Origin: Anoxybacteroides rupiense | GTDB taxonomy: Bacteria; Bacillota; Bacilli; Bacillales; Anoxybacillaceae | Assembly: GCF_014196195.1 (NCBI RefSeq) | Contig: NZ_JACIDF010000002.1 | Span: 62,001 to 126,000 of the forward strand | DNA length: 64,000 bases | Reading direction: 5' to 3' | Shown here: piece by piece, positions 26,725 to 35,944 of the stretch | How the letters are laid out: each line of letters opens with the position of its first letter | Position numbering within the stretch: position 1 is the first letter of the stretch | The notes under the pieces: model-generated | Told to the model about the DNA's origin: nothing | Databases searched by the model: none | What the model saw: only the letters and a program-made list of their open reading frames with translations | Position numbers and translations under genes: made by a program

Positions 26725-28572
26725 TCACAATGCTTTCCCGTATTCGAACAGTTCCTTTAGCTCCCACACATATTCTTCCGAGCCCGTAACAATCAGCCGG
26801 TCGCCCATGCGCAATTCTGTATCTCCATGAGGAATGAGCGACTCGTTGCCGCGGAAAATGCGGACAATAATACAATCTCCTAAGAATGGAAATTGACGAA
26901 GCAAGACCCCATGGTACGCGGAATGATTCATTTCGATTTCATGGAGCGCCACGTTGCTATCTGTCAGCATATCGACAATATGAGGCGAAACAATGAAGGA
27001 CTTTAAGACCGCAGCCGCCGAAAGAGCAATGGAAGCTGTTTCAATTCCCTTTGCCTGCAATTCTTGAACGGTATTTGGCGAGTCAACAAAGGCGATGACA
27101 CGTGAAACTCCCTGCTCCTTCGCCCAAGCAGCCACTTGCGCATTAATTGCTTCATTGCCCGTCAGAACGACTACAACATCCGCAGCAAATGCCCCGTTTT
27201 CCTCTAATACCGCAAATGAATAATCTTCAATATCAATAATCGGGAACACATGATCCAATGCCAAAAGCTCCAGCTTTTCTTCTTTAATATGGTATAGGGT
27301 CGTCTCGTACTGCTGAGCGTTTAAATCCCGGGCGGCCGCCAATGTAAACTGATTCGTGCCAATCAGCTTCACTGCCATTTTCGGTGTTTCCTCCACCTGC
27401 TTCTTATATAGCTTCTTAAACATGATCGGCGAAACGACGCTCGTTAATACGGCCACTAAAATAAGCGCGCCTTTCATATTTTCATCAATCATCCCGAGAC
27501 GTTCGGCAATGGTCGCGGCGGCAATGACAAGCGACAGTGTGGAAACGAGCAAAAACCCCGAAGCAAGCGTGGTTCTGGAATCATACCAAATACGCAGCAA
27601 ATAGACAGGCACCACCTTCGAGATGACAAGAGCGAGAAAGAGAAGCGGGATGAGCAATAAAATTTTCGGTTCGGCAAAGAGCGGCCGCAAATCCAAGTTC
27701 ACTCCAACCATCACAAAAAAGATCGGAATGAAAAAACCATAGCCGAAGGAATCGAGCTTATGGACAAAATCTGGATTGGGCGATAACAACGAAACAAGAA
27801 CGCCAGCTAAAAACGCGCCTAAAATATTTTCAGCTCCAAGCGACTCCGAGAGAGCCACCAGCACAATAATAAGCGTAAAGACGGCGCGAGTGCCGATTTG
27901 AATCGTTCCCTTTGCCATCGTTTCAACAAACGAACGGCGTTTAAAATGTTTCCCGGCGAAATAAAACAGAACGCCAGCAACAAACAAGCCAAGAAGCAGC
28001 CACGTATTTCCGCTATTGGATTCATTTGCGGAAACAAAAACAGCCAACAACACCATCGTTACTAAGTCAGCAATGACCGCAATCAGCAAAATCGTCTGGC
28101 CAACGGATGTTTTCATCAGCTGGGCATCCTTCAACGTCGGCACAACCACCCCAAGCGAGATCGTCGAGATGATCAGCGTCATTAAAAAGGCATTATCCAC
28201 GTAGCCGGCCCAGACAAATAAATAAGACAGACCAAGTGATACGAGAAAAATTCCGACAAACACTGTAGAGGCCAGAACAAATGTGTTCGGTTCGTCCTCC
28301 TTCTTCTTTTTCGTTTTACGCGCAAATGCCGAAAAATCAATTTCCAATCCGCTTAAAAACATCAGAAAGAGAAAACCAAGTGTCGACAATGTTTCAAGCC
28401 ACATATCGTACTTAACGATATTCAATCCCGTTTTACCGATCATAATTCCAACAACCGTTTCAGCAACAACAACCGGAATAACTTGGAGGCGAAAACGATG
28501 CAGGAAAAGCGGAGTAAAAAATGCGACAACAATGACAATGAGCAAAGATGTAATCGATGAATGCTGCCCCAT
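26725..28572 (-). CDS. Kef-type (CPA2) cation:proton antiporter with TrkA domains
   Basis: 615-residue protein. The first about 390 residues form a dozen-helix Na+/H+ exchanger domain (VETVVGIMIGKTGLN, ENILGAFLAGVLVS). The C-terminal part is cytosolic: a TrkA-N-like Rossmann domain (LIGTNQFTLAAARDL, lacking a perfect GxGxxG) and a TrkA-C domain (LPHGDTELRMGDRL region). Such proteins exchange K+ or Na+ for H+ and are gated by nucleotides. Two adjacent ATGs fit (28575, 28572); the second has the better distance from AAAGGAGG. Monocistronic, with its own terminator. Confidence 0.88.
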   Translation of the reverse strand: MGQHSSITSLLIVIVVAFFTPLFLHRFRLQVIPVVVAETVVGIMIGKTGLNIVKYDMWLETLSTLGFLFLMFLSGLEIDFSAFARKTKKKKEDEPNTFVLASTVFVGIFLVSLGLSYLFVWAGYVDNAFLMTLIISTISLGVVVPTLKDAQLMKTSVGQTILLIAVIADLVTMVLLAVFVSANESNSGNTWLLLGLFVAGVLFYFAGKHFKRRSFVETMAKGTIQIGTRAVFTLIIVLVALSESLGAENILGAFLAGVLVSLLSPNPDFVHKLDSFGYGFFIPIFFVMVGVNLDLRPLFAEPKILLLIPLLFLALVISKVVPVYLLRIWYDSRTTLASGFLLVSTLSLVIAAATIAERLGMIDENMKGALILVAVLTSVVSPIMFKKLYKKQVEETPKMAVKLIGTNQFTLAAARDLNAQQYETTLYHIKEEKLELLALDHVFPIIDIEDYSFAVLEENGAFAADVVVVLTGNEAINAQVAAWAKEQGVSRVIAFVDSPNTVQELQAKGIETASIALSAAAVLKSFIVSPHIVDMLTDSNVALHEIEMNHSAYHGVLLRQFPFLGDCIIVRIFRGNESLIPHGDTELRMGDRLIVTGSEEYVWELKELFEYGKAL

Positions 28573-28590
28573 CATCGTTCCTCCTTTCAT

Positions 28591-28985
28591 TTGTTTTCAC
28601 CATTATATAAAATCGCGAAGAAGTTTACAATTTTCCCGTCCCTATCCAACCATTGGACGATCTCTTTTTTGAGCTAAAAGCTCGCTCTTTATCATTTGCT
28701 TCCTTTCCGCTTGACTCTTTGCGAAAAAATGCTCAACCCCTAGACTTGGTCAGACGCCGGAGTTCATTTTATGGATAAAAATTGCAAATGTTTGGTTACA
28801 CTAGTGTGTGGCGGCATTTGCCTTTATCCCGGATTTGTGTTGTGCTTAACAACCGATCAGCCGTTTCACAGCACGATTTCATGAAGTACGGGGCGGCGGC
28901 GTACCTTCCCCCGGTGCAATGGTTCAACCATTTTCAAGTTTGTATGGATGCCACAAAAGAAATTATGAATTTAAAGGAGAAGAGT
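28591..28985. other. Intergenic region, nothing identified
   Basis: Between the antiporter and the HMA-like gene, which are divergent; must contain both promoters. An open frame upstream of 28986 continues the downstream gene's frame but has no ribosome site or homologous look. Confidence 0.4.
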
Positions 28986-29192
28986 ATGTCAGAAGCAACC
29001 TTTTTTGTCACAGAAGCAGTTTCCCAGCAGCCAATTCAGCAAATCGAACAGCTTTTAAACTCACTTGAAGGCGTTGAAAGAGTATTAATCGATACGGCTG
29101 ATGGGGAAATCAAAGTCGAATTCGACGACAAAAAAATTTCAAAAGAACAAATGATGATTACGTTACAGCAGCATCATTTTCATATCCAGTAA
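28986..29192 (+). CDS. HMA-fold small protein lacking the CxxC metal site
   Basis: 68-residue protein that reads like a copper-chaperone (HMA) domain: a beta-alpha-beta-beta-alpha-beta pattern with QQIEQLLNSLEGVERVLID, then GEIKVEFDDKKISKEQM. In CopZ the first loop has CxxC; here the equivalent stretch is EAVSQQPIQQ with no cysteine, so copper binding by the classic site is impossible. The ATG follows AAAGGAGAAG. A terminator follows at once, so the gene is monocistronic. Function unknown. Confidence 0.72.
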   Translation: MSEATFFVTEAVSQQPIQQIEQLLNSLEGVERVLIDTADGEIKVEFDDKKISKEQMMITLQQHHFHIQ

Positions 29193-29193
29193 A

Positions 29194-29244
29194 AAATGGT
29201 GATCGACAATGTCCGTTTTGGCTTTGTCGACCACCATTTCAAGT
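29194..29244 (+). terminator. Terminator of the HMA-like gene
   Basis: AAATGGTGATCGACAA pairs with TTGTCGACCACCATTT (one mismatch), followed by CAAGTTTT. Confidence 0.75.
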
Positions 29245-29590
29245 TTTAAAAGCTTCAACCGTCAATTCCAGCATGTCTACCCCGTTTGCTACTCTCATAG
29301 ATGAACCTCCTAATTGTTCTTTTATGATGAAAAGTACTTACACTATAATATAATGATTTATCATATTTAAAAATTTATTATATCAAAAAATATTTTTCGT
29401 CAATATTTTAATTCGTTCCTCCATTTCCAATGAACCTTCCTTAACCCACACTCGGTTAAGAGGAGGGAGATTTCGTATATGGATCGTATCATACGAAGGC
29501 TATAGCAGCCATCGTTTATAAATATTCATGAATTCTTCAAACTCGGGCATACTAAACAAAGACAAAACGATTTTAGGAGAGAAGCATGCC
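29245..29590. other. Intergenic region, AT-rich
   Basis: Very AT-rich from about 29330 to 29410. Upstream of the CBO0543-family gene; no clear gene or RNA structure. Frames entering from upstream lack ribosome sites. Confidence 0.4.
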
Positions 29591-30064
29591 ATGGACAAAC
29601 TGATTTTATGGGCATTGCTGTTTCTTGGCATCGCCTTATTGCTCTTTAGTTTCATCAGAAAACCGTTGCTCATCAAAAACTCTTTGCTCGCCTTTTTAAT
29701 TCAAGCATACTTTTCTACCTTTTTTGGTGTCATTGTCGTCGAAACCCATACGCTTGACTACCCTGTCCGATTTTTACCCGAGTATTTCGATACGAGCATT
29801 TTATTTGAATATGTATTATTTCCTGTTGTTTGTGTTTACTTTTATCAAACATCGCTTCGTTCATCATTTTTAGGGATCGTTGGCCAAAGCCTATTGTATA
29901 CAGCAGCTATGACCGTGATTGAAGTATTATGTGAGAAACATACGGATTTAATTGAATATTACACATGGAAATGGTGGTATTCATTTGTGACGATGTTTTT
30001 ATTAACGATGTTTGTCCGAAGCATTATGCTATGGGTCGACCATAACAAACTATCGAGGGAATAA
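29591..30064 (+). CDS. CBO0543-family membrane protein
   Basis: 157-residue integral membrane protein with about five helices and conserved polar spots (VETHTLDYPVRFLPEYF and KHTDLIEYYTWKWWYS) that mark the CBO0543 family common in spore-formers. Starts at ATG 29591 after AGGAGAGAAGC; an upstream frame to 29528 is less likely. The family is uncharacterised. Confidence 0.72.
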   Translation: MDKLILWALLFLGIALLLFSFIRKPLLIKNSLLAFLIQAYFSTFFGVIVVETHTLDYPVRFLPEYFDTSILFEYVLFPVVCVYFYQTSLRSSFLGIVGQSLLYTAAMTVIEVLCEKHTDLIEYYTWKWWYSFVTMFLLTMFVRSIMLWVDHNKLSRE

Positions 30065-30628
30065 AGGAAAAAGATGAGAGAATACCATCTATCGTTCTGT
30101 ATGGGGGATTGTGAGCGAAATCAATAAATGCTCCAGTCATTTCGCTTCTAATCCCTCCGCTGTCTGGAAAGCCCTTGGCGGACAAGGCACGCGGACGAGC
30201 GAAGGCAGTAAAGCAGAGTGAAAGCGTCTATCAACCATTTTTCATGTATTAAAGAGGAGGCATAGAAAAGAAAAACGGTATTTCACCTGTCATATCATCA
30301 CTGATTCTCTGCCTCTCCCTGATAAAATGGGCTGAGCTCCAAACATTTGTCTGGTCTGCAGCCCATTTTATCGCGGTTTCAAAACAGCAGCGAATCACTC
30401 AAAATTCTAAATACTCCACTATTAATCTCTATTAATTGCACACTTTCACCATTTTCAGGATATTTTTGCATCTTTTTTATCCTGCTTTACTTCGATTGAC
30501 AAGTGTTTGCAAATATTCTTCACCGTTTTTCATTCGTCGAACTTATGAGGAAGCGCAGCACGGCTAAAATTAGCATGCTTCAGCGGCACAAGAAACTAAG
30601 CACAATCATCGCCTTCCCTCAATTCCAA
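30065..30628. other. Intergenic region with one long inverted repeat
   Basis: No gene is supported. A stem GATAAAATGGGCTG...CAGCCCATTTTATC lies at about 30321-30371. A purine-rich GAGGAGG at about 30255 is not followed by a usable start. Confidence 0.45.
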
Positions 30629-31417
30629 TCAGCCTTGTTCCTTTACAAACTGCGTTTTCACCCTTCTCGTCCAGATCAGGGCAATGATAGCGAATATAAA
30701 CGCGACACCTTCAACAAGCCAAATGTTCGTAACAGCTTTCACTTGATACAGCGCCGGAGCGACATCCATCAGTGCGTGAAGCAAAATCGCATAAATCACA
30801 TAGCGAAACTGACGTCTGCGCACCCCGAACAGCACAAGAAGCGACATCGCAATATGAAAGGAAAGAGCAAAAAGCCGTTCAAAACCGCCAAGCATATACA
30901 TAGCAAATGTCGTCTGCTGTACTTGCTGCTTCAGCAGCGCTGCCTGATCTGCTGATAAAGATGCAGCGATCACTTGCTCGAAGGCCCCTGATTGAATTAA
31001 GTTGGTCAAAATCCAAGCATTGACTGCACCTATTCCGCCAATAAGAATCGCTTCAATGCCGCCATGTCCGATACCAAACGATAGTCCATCCTGATAATCG
31101 TGATGTCTCTTCAACAGCCAGCGAAAGCCGAGATAGCGCCCCATCTCTTCAAATATTCCGGCAGCCAACGTTGCATATACTACAAATAAAAACGGATTGT
31201 CCGTCCATTTGAGCGATGGGCCAGTAGGGTCAATCACCGCAACATGAAGCAATTTTTCTAGAATTTGCGAAAACAAAATGAAGATGAGAATCCCTACACC
31301 TAAAGGCTTCCAGGACAGCCAGCCTTTTCTTCTCCCATAAATCACTAGACCAATTGGAATAAACACCGAAATAATAAATTGAACAATAATCCCTGCCATA
31401 CTTCCTGCCACGATCAT
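30629..31417 (-). CDS. yhfC: YhfC-family intramembrane protease-like protein
   Basis: 262-residue membrane protein with about seven helices. The motif EEMGRYLGFRWLL, with a glutamate pair and arginine in a membrane helix, and a later HALMDVAPALY match the YhfC/CPBP-like glutamic intramembrane protease group. It follows sdpI by 35 bp on the same strand and so probably belongs to the sdpR-sdpI unit. CPBP-like proteins often confer bacteriocin self-immunity, which would fit this context. Start is either the ATG at 31417 or a GTG two codons later. Confidence 0.75.
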   Translation of the reverse strand: MIVAGSMAGIIVQFIISVFIPIGLVIYGRRKGWLSWKPLGVGILIFILFSQILEKLLHVAVIDPTGPSLKWTDNPFLFVVYATLAAGIFEEMGRYLGFRWLLKRHHDYQDGLSFGIGHGGIEAILIGGIGAVNAWILTNLIQSGAFEQVIAASLSADQAALLKQQVQQTTFAMYMLGGFERLFALSFHIAMSLLVLFGVRRRQFRYVIYAILLHALMDVAPALYQVKAVTNIWLVEGVAFIFAIIALIWTRRVKTQFVKEQG

Positions 31418-31452
31418 ACTCCTCTCTCTTCCCTGCTCTTATTTTTCCACCA

Positions 31453-32094
31453 TCAATGGCCGCTTTGTTCTTTTCGGAAATACAAATACGACTGAATGAC
31501 CAAATAGAGGACGCCAGCCATCACCGCGATGATAAACGTGAAAAAGCGCCACGCTCCTTCGATAAACACCGTCATCGTCAGAATCATGCCAAGCAGCACA
31601 AATACTTTCCCGCCTAAACGATGGGTTTTATTCCATACAGTTTCATTTGCTAACGTCCAAGGTGTCCGAATGCCAATAAAATAGTTAGGCTTCATTTTCG
31701 GCATATAATTTCCTAGCACAATAAACAGCAGGCCGATTCCAAGCGGCACAAACAAATTGACATCGACAGGGAAGCCGAGATTGTAGGCAAGCGTTACAAC
31801 ATGAAGAGCGAAAAAGAAAAGAACAAGCACAACAAGAATCACTTGGTAGCTTCCTTTAAAACTCTCATAATTTTTACGTTTTGGATCCATCTTTGGCATT
31901 ACGTTCATTAAGATGACAACGGCAGTGATCAATACCGGCGACAGAAAGGCGCCAAACCATTTGCTGCTGTAGCCATCCACTTCTCCCTCTGCGTTCCAAT
32001 GGGTAGCGACTTGGTCAGGCAAATAAAAAATAGCGGCAATGCTCAATACATAACTTAAAACGGTTAAGATGACCACAATCCGGTTCGACCTCAT
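31453..32094 (-). CDS. sdpI: SdpI-family immunity/signalling membrane protein
   Basis: 213-residue membrane protein, six predicted helices. It carries the SdpI hallmarks: PDQVATHWNAEGEVDGYSSKW in the N-terminal DUF1648 region and GIRTPWTLANETVWNKTHR in the SdpI domain. In B. subtilis SdpI protects from the SdpC toxin and sequesters the SdpR repressor at the membrane. Its ATG overlaps the sdpR stop by four bases, so the pair is coupled. No sdpC toxin gene is in the window. Confidence 0.88.
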   Translation of the reverse strand: MRSNRIVVILTVLSYVLSIAAIFYLPDQVATHWNAEGEVDGYSSKWFGAFLSPVLITAVVILMNVMPKMDPKRKNYESFKGSYQVILVVLVLFFFALHVVTLAYNLGFPVDVNLFVPLGIGLLFIVLGNYMPKMKPNYFIGIRTPWTLANETVWNKTHRLGGKVFVLLGMILTMTVFIEGAWRFFTFIIAVMAGVLYLVIQSYLYFRKEQSGH

Positions 32095-32369
32095 GAGCCC
32101 TTCCCTCCTTTATCAAAAAAATCGTAAAACCAGCTCATCAAATCTTGAAACACAGTGGTGTTCAAAGAATAATAAATATGCTGCCCAACCCGTCTATCTT
32201 GAACGAGATCGGCCTGCTTCAAAATTTTTAAATGATGTGATACGCTGGGCTTTTGCATTTCGAAATGAGAAGCAATCTCCCCAGCTGTTAAGTCCCCCTT
32301 TCTTAACAAAGTAAGAATTTGTCTTCGCGTCGGATCAGCGATTGCTTTAAATGCTTCGTTAAAAGACAA
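32091..32369 (-). CDS. sdpR: ArsR-family autorepressor SdpR
   Basis: 92-residue winged-helix repressor: AIADPTRRQILTLLRKGDLTAGEIASH, followed by the recognition helix KPSVSHHLKILKQADLV. No metal-binding cysteines, as expected of the SdpR branch. First gene of sdpR-sdpI-yhfC. Two near-identical inverted repeats just upstream (32403-32426 and 32438-32460) are likely its operators. Confidence 0.87.
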   Translation of the reverse strand: MSFNEAFKAIADPTRRQILTLLRKGDLTAGEIASHFEMQKPSVSHHLKILKQADLVQDRRVGQHIYYSLNTTVFQDLMSWFYDFFDKGGKGS

Positions 32370-32402
32370 TGGTTACATCACCTTTCGATATGATGTAGTT
32401 CA

Positions 32403-32426
32403 ATATTTAGAAAATCATCTAAATAT
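32403..32426. promoter_or_regulatory. Candidate SdpR operator 1
   Basis: Perfect 9-bp inverted repeat ATATTTAGA, 6-base spacer, TCTAAATAT, 34 bp upstream of the sdpR start. ArsR repressors bind such dyads. Confidence 0.6.
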
Positions 32427-32437
32427 AAAACAAAAAA

Positions 32438-32460
32438 ATATTTAGATATTCTTCTAATTT
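32438..32460. promoter_or_regulatory. Candidate SdpR operator 2
   Basis: ATATTTAGA, 6-base spacer, TCTAATTTT: same left arm and spacer as operator 1, 35 bp away, right arm less perfect. Confidence 0.5.
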
Positions 32461-32669
32461 TAATTATATTCTATTTTGTATATATTTGTAAAGAACCATT
32501 TTTAGCTGGAGCCTCCTGTCTCTAAACGGAGAATAAACGGAGAATAAACGGAGGGGGAATCAAAAGTGTTCTCCCATGTTTTTCCCTTGTTTTCAGTTGA
32601 TAAGATCCTCTATTTATGAGAAAATACTACGAAGAAGCAGAACGTTTGCACGGATAGAAGGTGAAAGTT

Positions 32670-33011
32670 TTGAAAGGGCTTAAAAAGAAAACGGGTTCAT
32701 GCCACTCATCAAACCTTTGCCCTAAGTTTGAAGCCGCGATGACGTTACTAAGCAAACGGTGGATTGGCTTAATTATCAGCCAATTATTAGAAGGGAAAAC
32801 AAGATTTTCGGAAATCGAAGCCGCCATGCCGATTAGCGGCAAGCTGCTATCGGAACGGCTTAAAGAATTAGAAGAGGCCGGTATTGTCGAGCGCAACGTC
32901 TATCCCGAGACTCCGGTGCGCATTGAATATGTATTGACAGCAAAAGGACAAGCGTTACAGCCCGTCATTGAGGCTATCGAGCAATGGGCGCAAGCTTGGG
33001 AGAAAGACTAA
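32670..33011 (+). CDS. HxlR-family transcriptional regulator
   Basis: 113-residue winged-helix regulator. CPKFEAAMTLLSKRWIGLIIS, then RFSEIEAAMPISGKLLSERLKELEEAGIV and YVLTAKGQAL, are the HxlR/MarR-like hallmarks. A single cysteine at the start of the domain could sense oxidants or electrophiles as in HypR-type members. A TTG at 32670 with AAGGTG upstream gives the best start; a GTG at 32661 is also possible. It precedes an aminopeptidase gene by 58 bp. Confidence 0.82.
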   Translation: MKGLKKKTGSCHSSNLCPKFEAAMTLLSKRWIGLIISQLLEGKTRFSEIEAAMPISGKLLSERLKELEEAGIVERNVYPETPVRIEYVLTAKGQALQPVIEAIEQWAQAWEKD

Positions 33012-33069
33012 AGATGGATTGTCATACAAACTTGCGATTTGATGTTAAAGTGAAGAGGAGGATTTGGTT

Positions 33070-34311
33070 ATGGAACATTTGGAACAATCTCTTGATAAAT
33101 ATGCGGCACTTGCTGTTCATATTGGCGTCAATATTCAAAAAGGACAAACGCTCGTTGTTAACGCTCCGCTCGATGCTGCCGCGCTTGTTCGCAAAATCGC
33201 CAAAAAAGCCTATGAAGCCGGAGCCAAGCACGTATATGTCGAATGGAGCGACGAAGAATTGCAATATATTAAATATAAGCATGCACCAGATGAAGCGTTT
33301 TCCGAATATCCGATGTGGCGGGCGCAAGGCATGGAAGAGATGGCGAGAGAAGGAGCAGCCTTTCTTTCCATTTATTCTCCTAATCCCGATCTATTAAAGG
33401 ATGTCGATCCGAAGCGCATCGCGACATTTGCGAGAACATCTTCCCAAGCACTGCAAAATTACCGCAGCGCTTTGATGTCCGACCAAAACTGCTGGTCCAT
33501 TATCTCCGTCCCAACGGCAGCCTGGGCGAAAAAAATATTTCCTGATTTATCGGAGCAAGCGGCGATCGACAAGCTGTGGGAGGTTATTTTTCAAGTAACA
33601 CGCGTGCACGAAGAAGATCCAATCCAAGCTTGGGAAAAGCATAATCAAAAGCTGGCCAAAATGGTGGATTATTTAAATCAGAAGCAATACAAACAGCTGA
33701 TCTACACAGCTCCAGGCACGGATTTAACGATTGAGCTTGTCGAAAACCACATCTGGCACGGCGGAGCGTCAACCAGTGAAAGCGGCATTCGCTTTAATCC
33801 AAACATCCCAACTGAAGAAGTATTTACAATGCCGCACAGAGACGGCGTAAACGGAAAGGTCCGAAACACAAAACCGTTGAACTACGGCGGTAACGTCATT
33901 GACGGATTCACCCTTACATTTAAAGATGGAAAAGTCGTCGATTTTTCAGCAGAAACGGGCTATGAAACATTAAAGCATTTGCTCGAGACGGACGACGGAG
34001 CACGACATCTCGGAGAAGTGGCTCTCGTTCCACACCGTTCGCCGATTTCAGATTCTCATCTCATTTTTTATAACACACTATTTGATGAAAACGCGGCCTG
34101 CCACCTCGCTCTTGGGAAAGCCTATCCGACTAATATTCAAGGCGGAACATCCATGGCGAGAGAAGAACTGACCGTGCACGGCATCAACGACAGCCTCATC
34201 CATGAAGATTTCATGATCGGCTCCGCCGAATTGAACATCGACGGCGTCACCAAAGATGGCAAGCGCGAACCGATTTTCCGCAACGGCAATTGGGCGTTTA
34301 ATCCAGAATAA
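33070..34311 (+). CDS. M29-family aminopeptidase
   Basis: 413-residue thermophilic-type metallo-aminopeptidase (AmpS/PepS, family M29). It has the family core with ELVENHIWHGG, NIPTEEVFTMPHRDGVNG, and HLGEVALVPHRSPI; the E, E, H, Y and D ligands of the dinuclear metal site lie in these segments. It removes N-terminal residues from peptides in the cytoplasm. ATG 33070 follows GAGGAGG by eight bases; a TTG six bases earlier is less likely. Length is normal (about 410). Confidence 0.92.
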   Translation: MEHLEQSLDKYAALAVHIGVNIQKGQTLVVNAPLDAAALVRKIAKKAYEAGAKHVYVEWSDEELQYIKYKHAPDEAFSEYPMWRAQGMEEMAREGAAFLSIYSPNPDLLKDVDPKRIATFARTSSQALQNYRSALMSDQNCWSIISVPTAAWAKKIFPDLSEQAAIDKLWEVIFQVTRVHEEDPIQAWEKHNQKLAKMVDYLNQKQYKQLIYTAPGTDLTIELVENHIWHGGASTSESGIRFNPNIPTEEVFTMPHRDGVNGKVRNTKPLNYGGNVIDGFTLTFKDGKVVDFSAETGYETLKHLLETDDGARHLGEVALVPHRSPISDSHLIFYNTLFDENAACHLALGKAYPTNIQGGTSMAREELTVHGINDSLIHEDFMIGSAELNIDGVTKDGKREPIFRNGNWAFNPE

Positions 34312-34371
34312 AAAATCCATACCATACAAAATAGGATGACGCTTTTATTTCTGTCTTCCTCTAAAAATATA

Positions 34372-34404
34372 AGCCGCGGCCCTTTCATACGAAAGGTCGC
34401 GGCT
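34372..34404 (-). terminator. Terminator of the 34509-34781 gene
   Basis: AGCCGCGGCCCTTTC pairs with GAAAGGTCGCGGCT (near perfect). The minus strand has the U-rich tail (TTATATTTTTAG), so it mainly serves the gene above, possibly also the aminopeptidase gene. Confidence 0.65.
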
Positions 34405-34508
34405 GTCTATATGTTATGCGGCGAATGATTCTTTCCTCGTTTTAACAGATACAAAATAAAAAGGGAGCTTCTTTCCCCAAGCAGTCCCTGTCATGATTCA
34501 GTCACTTT

Positions 34509-34781
34509 TTATTTGCCGTTTTGTTTCTCTTCTTTGTAAGTTTTATGATAAAGCTTTAGCCTCTCTAGTTCTTCCCGATAATGCAATAGACGCTTTCGCA
34601 ACTCCTTCGTCTGGCTCGGCGTGACCACTTTTCCTTCTAGGCTTTTTCCCGTTCTTAGCGCTTGCTTCACTTCTTCCCTCATGGTCACAAGCTTTTGTCC
34701 CGTCTCTCTTACTGTTTTTGTTTTATAAGCCCGCATCATCTTAATCAACATACTTTTCGCATCGTCCGCTTTGTTATTCAA
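34509..34781 (-). CDS. Hypothetical coiled-coil protein
   Basis: 90-residue, highly charged, helical protein (MLIKMMRAYKTKTVRETGQK, later KELRKRLLHYREELERLK) with probable coiled coil. It starts at TTG 34781 with a strong GGAGGTGGAG site. I do not recognise the family. It is monocistronic with a terminator at 34372-34404. Confidence 0.6.
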   Translation of the reverse strand: MNNKADDAKSMLIKMMRAYKTKTVRETGQKLVTMREEVKQALRTGKSLEGKVVTPSQTKELRKRLLHYREELERLKLYHKTYKEEKQNGK

Positions 34782-34978
34782 CTCTCCACCTCCAAAATTG
34801 GCCCTTCTTCGCTATGGTCCCATCCCATCATTTCTAATGGAAATCCGTATCCAACAGACTATACCAATATCCGTCATGGCTGTTTCCGATTTTGCTCAAT
34901 GCTGGCTGAACGCGCTTGTTCTTCATCAGATCCGAAAGGCGGTTCCTATCAAACAAATACGTAAAACTTAAGAAAATA

Positions 34979-35020
34979 AAAAAGGAGGGCTGTAAAAAAA
35001 GAAAAAGCAGCCCACCCTTT
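34979..35020 (-). terminator. Terminator of the cold-shock gene
   Basis: AAAGGAGGGCTG pairs with CAGCCCACCCTTT (one mismatch), loop 15; U-rich on the minus strand. Confidence 0.78.
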
Positions 35021-35030
35021 CGCATCTCAA

Positions 35031-35231
35031 TTAGCTTTTTCTTACGTTCGTCGCTTGAGGGCCACGGTTACCTTGCTCCACTTCAAAAGTAACTTCTTGG
35101 CCTTCCTCTAAAGATTTAAAGCCTTCGCCTTGGATCGCTGAGAAATGGACAAATACGTCCGGACCGCCTTCAACCTCGATGAATCCAAAACCTTTGTCAG
35201 CGTTAAACCATTTTACTTTACCATTTTGCAT
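35031..35231 (-). CDS. Cold-shock protein, CspA family
   Basis: 66-residue single-stranded nucleic-acid-binding protein. RNP1 (KGFGFIEV) and RNP2 (VFVHFSAI) are intact. ATG 35231 follows TAGGAGGA; a longer frame to 35273 is the 5' leader read through. Acts as an RNA chaperone. About 150 bases of AT-rich leader upstream are typical of cold-shock genes whose mRNA folding is temperature dependent. Confidence 0.95.
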   Translation of the reverse strand: MQNGKVKWFNADKGFGFIEVEGGPDVFVHFSAIQGEGFKSLEEGQEVTFEVEQGNRGPQATNVRKS

Positions 35232-35273
35232 AAAAAAAATCCTCCTAAAATGTACCTTAATGCACATATCCAT

Positions 35274-35944
35274 TTTTTAACCATTTCACAAGTAATAAAA
35301 AGACATTAAAAACTGCAACCTCTGAGGAGATTTAACCTTGCCATCCCCTTTGAAGCTACAGCATGTTTAAATCCCTATTGTATTAAAAGTAAAATGGTTT
35401 AAAATCACTATAACATACTTTTTATATAAAAGCAAAACATTTTACCAACTTTTTCACTTGATGACTGCTGTTTCCTTCAAGCAGCGAGCATCCCCCCTCT
35501 CCTCTATCACTTAAAGACCGAATAAATGGCGTCTATAAAGCCCGCGTTTTTCACACATGAAACAACGCCGCTTTCAGCTCCATTCATGTTTCGGTGAAGC
35601 GGTGTTGTTCAACCATCCGACGGCTAAAAACATCCCAAACTTCCCTTTGCTGCCCATGTTAACATAGCAAGAATATGTCATTCCATGCAGACACACTATC
35701 CTTCCTTGTATACTTTTAAATGAATCGCTTCTGCCCCCAAACAGCAAAATCATGCGCTCTCCAGCAACTGAAGACTCACGGAACGCCGTTGAAAATACGA
35801 GTTACTCGCGCGATCCCTAGGCAAAGATGAGCATAGGCATGTGCATTTTTTTATCATATATGTACTTTCCTTCCGAATACGATAAGTAATAAAGCTTTTC
35901 TTCATGAACAGCGCGAGAATTTCCCATAAAAAAGGGGGGAAAGT
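35274..35944. other. Intergenic region, cold-shock leader and one hairpin
   Basis: Between divergent csp and amine oxidase genes. A stem AACAACGCCGCTTTC with GAAGCGGTGTTGTT (35561-35609) stands alone in the middle. The strand of any transcript is unclear. No gene supported. Confidence 0.45.

Noticed and set aside
30503-30955. 150-residue plus-strand frame over yhfC
   Set aside because: Shadow of the yhfC gene on the other strand.
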